Shown here piece by piece: positions 5,854 to 6,473 of a stretch of DNA of 6,473 nt. Position 1 is the stretch's first letter. Each line of letters begins with the position of its first letter. Location: contig DRGS01000151.1 in the NCBI GenBank assembly GCA_011053245.1, forward strand, positions 1 to 6,473, given 5' to 3'. The position numbers and the translations under genes are program-made. Under the pieces are notes generated by a model. The model was not told where the DNA came from. It ran no database searches and saw only the letters and a list, made by a program, of their open reading frames with translations. The DNA is from Phycisphaerales bacterium (GTDB taxonomy: Bacteria; Planctomycetota; Phycisphaerae; Sedimentisphaerales; Anaerohalosphaeraceae).

Positions 5854-6042
5854 CTATACAAAATCCCTTATAGCAACAAACCGTAGCATGGGCAAATCTT
5901 TTGCCCATCTGTCAAACTTACGCAAACCTACACATATTGTCATACCCAGCAGCACCGCGATGACCGCGATAACAACCAACAACTCGATCAGAGTAAAACC
6001 AAATCCGCGACCTCTACAAAAAATCTTACGCACCCCGATCAT
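5854..6042 (-). CDS. Short prepilin-leader protein, probably truncated type II/IV pseudopilin
   Basis: The 62-residue product begins with a basic leader followed by GFG|FTLIELLVVIAVIAVLL: the prepilin peptidase site is after G15, with F16 as +1 and E20 as the conserved Glu at +5. The hydrophobic helix runs from about 18 to 41. Type II secretion pseudopilins and planctomycete DUF1559-type proteins normally continue for 100-300 residues. Here the frame stops after a further 20 or so residues (KFDRWAKDLPMLRFVAIRDF) with no pilin similarity, part of them encoded by a palindrome at 5888-5908. This suggests a decayed or rearranged gene, or an orphan leader peptide. A plausible - strand promoter lies at 6079-6106. 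The ribosome binding site is poor: GGGGGAA lies nearly 20 nt before the ATG. The prepilin motif is clear; whether a functional protein is made is doubtful. Confidence 0.55.
   Translation of the reverse strand: MIGVRKIFCRGRGFGFTLIELLVVIAVIAVLLGMTICVGLRKFDRWAKDLPMLRFVAIRDFV
5888..5908. repeat. Perfect 9-bp inverted repeat inside the pilin-like frame
   Basis: ATGGGCAAA at 5888-5896 and TTTGCCCAT at 5900-5908 are perfect complements around the 3-nt loop TCT. No T-run follows on either strand. The palindrome encodes the WAKDLPM part of the pilin-like frame on the - strand, which suggests an inserted palindromic element rather than protein-coding sequence. Confidence 0.7.
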
Positions 6043-6078
6043 TCTTTAAATTAAAGCAATTCCCCCACAACAACCGCC

Positions 6079-6106
6079 ATTGTAACTGCCCGGCCCGACA
6101 CGTCAA
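6079..6106 (-). promoter_or_regulatory. Candidate promoter for the pilin-like frame
   Basis: Reading the - strand, TTGACG (complement of 6101-6106) and TACAAT (complement of 6079-6084) each match consensus at 5 of 6 positions with a 16-bp spacer. Transcription would start near 6072, about 30 nt before the ATG at 6042. Its position and direction fit the pilin-like gene. Confidence 0.45.
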
Positions 6107-6139
6107 CTACATTCCCCACCTGAAAAAACAAAAACTTCC

Positions 6140-6184
6140 CCCTGCCCGTAGTGAGCGCAGTCGAACTGCATGTTTTAGGCAGGG
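6140..6184. repeat. Nested hairpin element
   Basis: The outer arms CCCTGCC (6140-6146) and GGCAGGG (6178-6184) pair over 7 bp. An inner stem, GCAGT (6157-6161) with ACTGC (6165-6169) around the loop CGA, sits between them. The CCTGCC/GGCAGG arm words also occur in the outer stem of the palindrome at 4755-4845. It lies in the divergent region between the pilin-like frame and the gene at 6307. No T-run follows, so a dispersed repeat is likelier than a terminator. Confidence 0.5.
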
Positions 6185-6255
6185 ATTCCACCGCCTACCG
6201 CGAGTATATGGCCATGATTTAAAACAAATTCACCCTTTTATTGCGGAGTTTTTTC

Positions 6256-6284
6256 TTGACAAGTCCTCAGGGATACACTATAAT
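6256..6284 (+). promoter_or_regulatory. Consensus sigma-70-type promoter for the secreted-protein gene
   Basis: TTGACA at 6256-6261 and TATAAT at 6279-6284 are both perfect with a 17-bp spacer. Transcription should start near 6291, giving a leader of about 16 nt that holds GGAGGA at 6297-6302, 4 nt before the ATG at 6307. Confidence 0.85.
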
Positions 6285-6306
6285 CGAGATATTATCGGAG
6301 GAATTG

Positions 6307-6473
6307 ATGAAAAAAGCAGCAACCATAGCGGTACTGACAATAACACTCTTTGCTCTAACGGCCGGCCAGGTTCACGCCCGGATCATCCAGGACATGGTTG
6401 ACCTGGTCTCCCAAAGCCAGTACGAAAGTTACCATGTTGACATTGAGAATATGGGCCTGGGTCTGTATGGAGG
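6307..6473 (+). CDS. Secreted protein of unknown function, 3' end beyond the window
   Basis: Only the first 55 codons are present. The N-terminus is a clear Sec signal peptide: MKKAA, a hydrophobic core IAVLTITLFALTA, then a likely cleavage near VHA at residues 22-24. The mature start reads RIIQDMVDLVSQSQYESYHVD, followed by ENMGLGLYG at the window edge. The arrangement is vaguely like the start of secreted M28-type metallopeptidases found in planctomycetes, but no catalytic residue is in view and this is a weak guess. A consensus promoter and GGAGGA ribosome binding site make expression likely. The protein would act outside the cytoplasm. Confidence 0.82.
   Translation, partial: MKKAATIAVLTITLFALTAGQVHARIIQDMVDLVSQSQYESYHVDIENMGLGLYG

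Noticed and set aside
5666..5908. 80-codon - strand frame
   Set aside because: It starts inside a palindrome, crosses an AT-rich reiterated segment and ends in the 49-bp repeat; the product is low-complexity and unlike a protein.

Overview
The window looks like a piece of a bacterial chromosome of moderate GC content, most probably from the Planctomycetota (perhaps Phycisphaerae/Sedimentisphaerales). This is inference. It rests on the planctomycete-style RNase III (GDLTKIKSMLVSR and GKGM motifs), the histidine kinase with an ABC-type binding-protein sensor and an expanded HisKA domain, the FTLIELLVV pseudopilin leader, and the loose gene packing with dispersed palindromic repeats. No rRNA, tRNA, CRISPR array, transposase or phage gene is visible.

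Layout. Positions 1-207 are a leader with two candidate promoters. A large membrane sensor histidine kinase follows (208-2538), then a small STAS-domain protein (2704-3039), RNase III (rnc, 3189-3896) and the histidine-biosynthesis isomerase HisA (4028-4744), all on the + strand. rnc has its own consensus sigma-70-type promoter and a structured leader. A putative terminator separates rnc from hisA. Convergent to hisA on the - strand is a putative rhamnosyltransferase-type glycosyltransferase (4867-5622). From 5623 to 6306 the DNA is repeat-rich and mostly non-coding, except for a 62-codon - strand reading frame with a perfect prepilin signal but no pilin body (5854-6042). A secreted protein of unknown function starts at 6307 behind a consensus promoter and runs off the window.

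How the parts relate. The genes do not form one pathway. The kinase and STAS protein may both be signalling components, but no receiver-domain response regulator is present to complete a two-component pair. rnc and hisA are housekeeping genes with apparently separate transcription units. The glycosyltransferase is bracketed by two 49-bp direct repeats (46/49 identical), one past its stop codon and one in its leader, so this segment is the most accessory-looking part of the window.

Points of most interest: the repeat-bracketed glycosyltransferase; the long imperfect palindrome formed by one repeat copy but not the other; the rnc leader with two hairpins, one overlapping the ribosome binding site; an RNase III in which a normally acidic metal-ligand position is glycine; and the pilin leader fused to palindromic, non-pilin sequence. 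I did not find a convincing new multi-gene system.
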